From assembly GCA_946407055.1 (NCBI GenBank), contig CAMJMP010000038.1, positions 1 to 7,345 on the forward strand: a DNA stretch of 7,345 nucleotides, given 5' to 3'. The translations under genes and the position numbers were made by a program. This DNA comes from an uncultured Mycoplasmatota bacterium (GTDB lineage Bacteria > Bacillota_I > Bacilli_A > RF39 > UBA660). Below the pieces are notes generated by a model. That model saw only the letters and a program-made list of their open reading frames with translations. It had not been told where the DNA came from and did no database searches. Below are positions 5,048 to 7,345 of this stretch, piece by piece. The first letter of the stretch is position 1; each line of letters opens with the position of its first letter.

Positions 5048-7169
5048 GCCACAAAAGATAGAAAAATCTAAAGATTTTAAAGGATCTTTAAAGAAATTAA
5101 TAAAGAGTTTAAAAGGTTATAGAGTAGCTTTATTGGTTGGTATATTACTTGCTATGATTAGTTCTATTCTATCATTAATTCAACCTAATAAATTATCTGA
5201 TGTTGCTGACTATGTTACAGAAGGTTTAAAACCTAATACTGAGGAATTAGCTAAAGTAAGTGAAGCAATATATGGTAATACAATGGGTAATTTTATGGTT
5301 ATATATTCTAATGCTGATTTATTAAGTACAGAAACAGCTGATGCTTATATAGCTATAGAACAACAAGACAAAGAAAGAATGATTAAGGAGTTTAATGAAC
5401 TACCTGAATCAGTATTAAAAGTAATTACTACAGATATTGAAGTAGATGGAGTAGTAATATCTAAAGAAGACCAATTGAAATTCTTTGAAATAATGAAGTC
5501 AATGGATAAGAATACAGTAGATCAAGCAGCTTTAGCTAAGTTAGATGAACTACCTGAAAGTATTTATGAACTTATTAAACCAACTATGGATATGAAAGCA
5601 ATTAAGGAAGTTTGTTTAGCTATCTTAATAATGATTATTGTTTCAGCATTATGTAATTACTTTGAACAAATTATTATGGCTTTAACATCTAATAGATATG
5701 GATTTAAGATAAGAAAGAATATTAATGATAAGATAAATACTTTACCACTTAAATATTTCGATCAACATGAAACTGGTGATGTATTATCAAGAGTTACTAA
5801 TGATGTTGATACAATGAGTATGAATTTAAGTATGAATTTGTCTTCATTAATTGGTAATTTAACATTATTCTTAGGATCTATAGTAATGATGTTTGTTACT
5901 AATCCAATTATGGCAGTTACTGGTATTGTTGCTAGTACAGTAGGTTTTGTATTTATGTTTGTGATATTAGGTAAATCACAAAAATATTTCGTACAAAGAC
6001 AAGAACAATTAGGTGATTTAAATGGTTATATTGAAGAAATATATTCAGGACATAATATAGTAGTTGCTTATAATGGAATAGATGAAACTAATGAAGAGTT
6101 TGATAAATTAAATAATAAATTAAGTGTTAGTAGTAGAAAGAGTCAGTTCTTAAGTGGTATCATGCAACCATTAATGGGATTTGTAGGTAACTTAGGATAT
6201 GTAGCAATATGTATTGTTGGTTCCTATTTAGTAATGAATGGAAAGACAACATTTGGTACTATCGTAGCATTTATGATTTATGTAAGAATGTTTACTAGAC
6301 CATTATCACAAATTGCACAAAGTATGACTTCATTACAAAGTACTGTTGCTGCTGCTGAAAGAGTATTCGAATTCTTAGAAGAAAAAGAAATGAATAAACA
6401 AGATGATATTAGAAAGCATTTAGATAAATCTAAAGTTAAAGGTAATATTGAATTTAAGAATGTTAAATTCGGTTATGACAGTAATAGAATTATTATTAAA
6501 GACTTTAATGCTAAAGTTAAATCTGGTCAAAAGATAGCAATAGTTGGACCAACAGGTGCAGGTAAAACAACTATGGTTAATTTATTAATGAAATTCTATG
6601 AAATTAATGAAGGAAACATTATTATAGATGGTATATCTACTAAAGAATTATCTAGAGAAAATATCCATGATTTATTCTGTATGGTATTACAAGATACATG
6701 GTTATTTGATGGTAGTGTAGGAGAGAATATTAGATTTAATAAGAAAGATGTTACTGATGCTGAAATATGGGAAGTATGCCGTACTTTAGGATTAGATCAC
6801 TTTATTAGAACATTACCAAATGGATTAGAAGCACCAGTAGGTGATAATGAAGCAATCAGCCAAGGACAAAAACAGTTAATTACTATTGCTCGTGGTATGA
6901 TTGAAGATGCACCATTCTTGATATTAGATGAAGCTACTAGTAATGTAGATACACGTACTGAAGAATTAGTACAAAAAGCTATGGATAAATTAACTGAAGG
7001 AAGAACATCTTTCATAATTGCACATAGATTATCTACTATTAAAAATGCTGATTTAATATTAGTTATGGATGAAGGAAATATAGTTGAACAAGGAACTCAT
7101 GAACAATTAATGAAAAAGAAAGGTTTCTATGCAAAGCTATATAATAGTCAGTTTGAAAAGACGATTTAA
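5040..7169 (+). CDS. ABC exporter half-transporter with large extracellular insert (heterodimer subunit 2)
   Basis: The protein has 709 residues, over 100 more than a typical half-transporter. TM1 spans about 29-48. An insert of about 135 residues (50-186), predicted outside the membrane, is acidic and mostly helical and contains ELPES twice (120-124, 170-174). TM2 is about 187-208, TM3 269-286, TM4 289-310, TM5 377-399 and TM6 405-425. The nucleotide-binding domain has A-loop Tyr479, Walker A GPTGAGKTT (503-511), Q-loop Gln551, Walker B LILDE with catalytic Glu631, D-loop SNVD and H-loop His662. The signature is ISQGQ (606-610) instead of LSGGQ. Its own ATP site is therefore intact, and its altered signature completes the degenerate site of the partner. 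This fits a TM287/288- or BmrCD-like heterodimer. The 8-base overlap with subunit 1 supports coupled, balanced synthesis. The substrate is unknown. Confidence 0.94.
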   Translation: MPRPQKIEKSKDFKGSLKKLIKSLKGYRVALLVGILLAMISSILSLIQPNKLSDVADYVTEGLKPNTEELAKVSEAIYGNTMGNFMVIYSNADLLSTETADAYIAIEQQDKERMIKEFNELPESVLKVITTDIEVDGVVISKEDQLKFFEIMKSMDKNTVDQAALAKLDELPESIYELIKPTMDMKAIKEVCLAILIMIIVSALCNYFEQIIMALTSNRYGFKIRKNINDKINTLPLKYFDQHETGDVLSRVTNDVDTMSMNLSMNLSSLIGNLTLFLGSIVMMFVTNPIMAVTGIVASTVGFVFMFVILGKSQKYFVQRQEQLGDLNGYIEEIYSGHNIVVAYNGIDETNEEFDKLNNKLSVSSRKSQFLSGIMQPLMGFVGNLGYVAICIVGSYLVMNGKTTFGTIVAFMIYVRMFTRPLSQIAQSMTSLQSTVAAAERVFEFLEEKEMNKQDDIRKHLDKSKVKGNIEFKNVKFGYDSNRIIIKDFNAKVKSGQKIAIVGPTGAGKTTMVNLLMKFYEINEGNIIIDGISTKELSRENIHDLFCMVLQDTWLFDGSVGENIRFNKKDVTDAEIWEVCRTLGLDHFIRTLPNGLEAPVGDNEAISQGQKQLITIARGMIEDAPFLILDEATSNVDTRTEELVQKAMDKLTEGRTSFIIAHRLSTIKNADLILVMDEGNIVEQGTHEQLMKKKGFYAKLYNSQFEKTI
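5395..5558 (+). repeat. Internal repeat in the extracellular insert of ABC subunit 2
   Basis: The 14-base sequence ATGAACTACCTGAA occurs at 5395-5408 and 5545-5558, exactly 150 bases (50 codons) apart and in frame. It encodes NELPESVLKVI and DELPESIYELI, an identical ELPES core with similar flanking hydrophobics. Similarity upstream of the core is weak. It could be an old duplication of a helical unit or convergence. Confidence 0.5.
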
Positions 7170-7179
7170 TCGTCTTTTT
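7156..7179 (+). terminator. Rho-independent terminator after the ABC genes
   Basis: A perfect 10-base-pair inverted repeat (AAAAGACGAT at 7156-7165, ATCGTCTTTT at 7169-7178) has a three-base loop and ends in five T (7175-7179). The left arm encodes the last residues of the ABC subunit, and the TAA stop lies in the loop and first base of the right arm. The stem has four G-C pairs and is stronger than the hairpin at 2264. Confidence 0.75.
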
Positions 7180-7182
7180 CTA

Positions 7183-7191
7183 TGTTATAAT
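7183..7191 (+). promoter_or_regulatory. Extended -10 promoter for the 3'-end gene
   Basis: TGTTATAAT is a perfect extended -10 element (TGnTATAAT), 17 bases before ATG 7209. No clear -35 lies at 16-18 bases, which an extended -10 can tolerate. The start of transcription would be near 7198, giving a leader of about 11 bases. Its position right after a terminator supports use. Confidence 0.5.
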
Positions 7192-7208
7192 AAGGGCGGT
7201 GGTTTTAT

Positions 7209-7345
7209 ATGAAGATATTAAGTAAAGGTTGTTATAAAGGTAGTAGAGATTATAATGATGATATTATAGGTCATGATAAAGATTTATATTATGTATTAGA
7301 TGGTAGTACTGCTGTATTTAATGATAATAAATTTTATAAGACTTC
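7209..7345 (+). CDS. Partial gene, possible PP2C-like (PPM) phosphatase N-terminus
   Basis: The first 45 codons are in the window and the gene continues past its end. ATG 7209 follows GGGCGGTGGT (7194-7203). The visible protein begins MKILSKGCYKGSRDYNDD and continues to YYVLDGSTAVF. The spacing of 'RDYNDD' and 'VLDGST' resembles the first two PPM/PP2C motifs (R..N.D and V.DG), whose Asp residues bind the metal ions. With so little sequence the assignment is tentative. The remaining metal-binding Asp residues lie outside the window and would decide it. The gene has its own promoter and follows a terminator, so it is probably not part of the ABC operon. Confidence 0.6.
   Translation, partial: MKILSKGCYKGSRDYNDDIIGHDKDLYYVLDGSTAVFNDNKFYKT

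Noticed and set aside
5817..5840. Tandem 12-base repeat (AGTATGAATTTA then AGTATGAATTTG) encoding SMNLSMNL in ABC subunit 2
   Set aside because: The surrounding TNDVDT...LSSLIGN segment has the same length as in other exporters of this family, so this is not an insertion; the repeat is probably chance in a region of fixed length.
6797..7015. Open frame on the minus strand inside ABC subunit 2
   Set aside because: It is antisense to the conserved signature/Walker B region and has no independent support.
7153..7158. TTGAAA as a -35 box for the promoter at 7186
   Set aside because: It is 27 bases from the -10 box, well beyond the usable spacing, and lies within coding sequence.

Overview
The window comes from a very A+T-rich, low-GC Gram-positive-type bacterium. 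Leu is mostly TTA, Arg mostly AGA, the Shine-Dalgarno sites are Firmicutes-like, and every gene lies on the + strand, packed tightly. TGG is used for Trp in several genes, and one gene ends on TGA where read-through would invade its neighbour. The code is therefore standard, not the TGA=Trp code of Mycoplasma. An uncultured gut-type Bacilli/Clostridia or a Mollicutes relative with the standard code fits, but the genus cannot be named from this sequence.

Region 1 (1-2265) is a tight four-gene run. It holds a two-pass membrane protein with a DUF3592-like domain and an acidic tail, a four-pass membrane protein, a small two-pass membrane protein with a poly-acidic C-terminus, and a soluble HAD-superfamily phosphatase of the 5'(3')-deoxyribonucleotidase (NT5C-like) type. 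The last two genes overlap by 17-20 bases. The run ends in an A/T-rich hairpin with a T-run (2264-2292).

Region 2 (2292-7179) is a second transcription unit. It holds a cytoplasmic S66-family peptidase (LD-carboxypeptidase/MccF-like) and two half-size ABC exporters whose genes overlap by 8 bases. The ABC pair carries complementary sequence defects: Walker B Asp and H-loop Gln in the first, ISQGQ signature in the second. These predict a heterodimer with one degenerate and one working ATP site, as in TM287/288 and BmrCD. The second subunit has a roughly 135-residue extracytoplasmic insert between TM1 and TM2. The unit ends in a good terminator hairpin (7156-7179).

Region 3 (7183-7345) is an extended -10 promoter and the first 45 codons of a gene that resembles the start of a PP2C-like phosphatase; it runs off the window.

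Most of the window looks like ordinary chromosomal content. Points worth checking are a Glu-to-Asp change at the predicted S66 catalytic acid, the pairing of that hydrolase with an exporter, an internal ELPES duplication in the exporter insert, and a recurring arrangement in which the -10 box, Shine-Dalgarno and start codon are compressed into about 25 bases. No tRNA, rRNA, CRISPR array, insertion sequence or riboswitch was seen, and no stretch over 300 bases lacks a gene.
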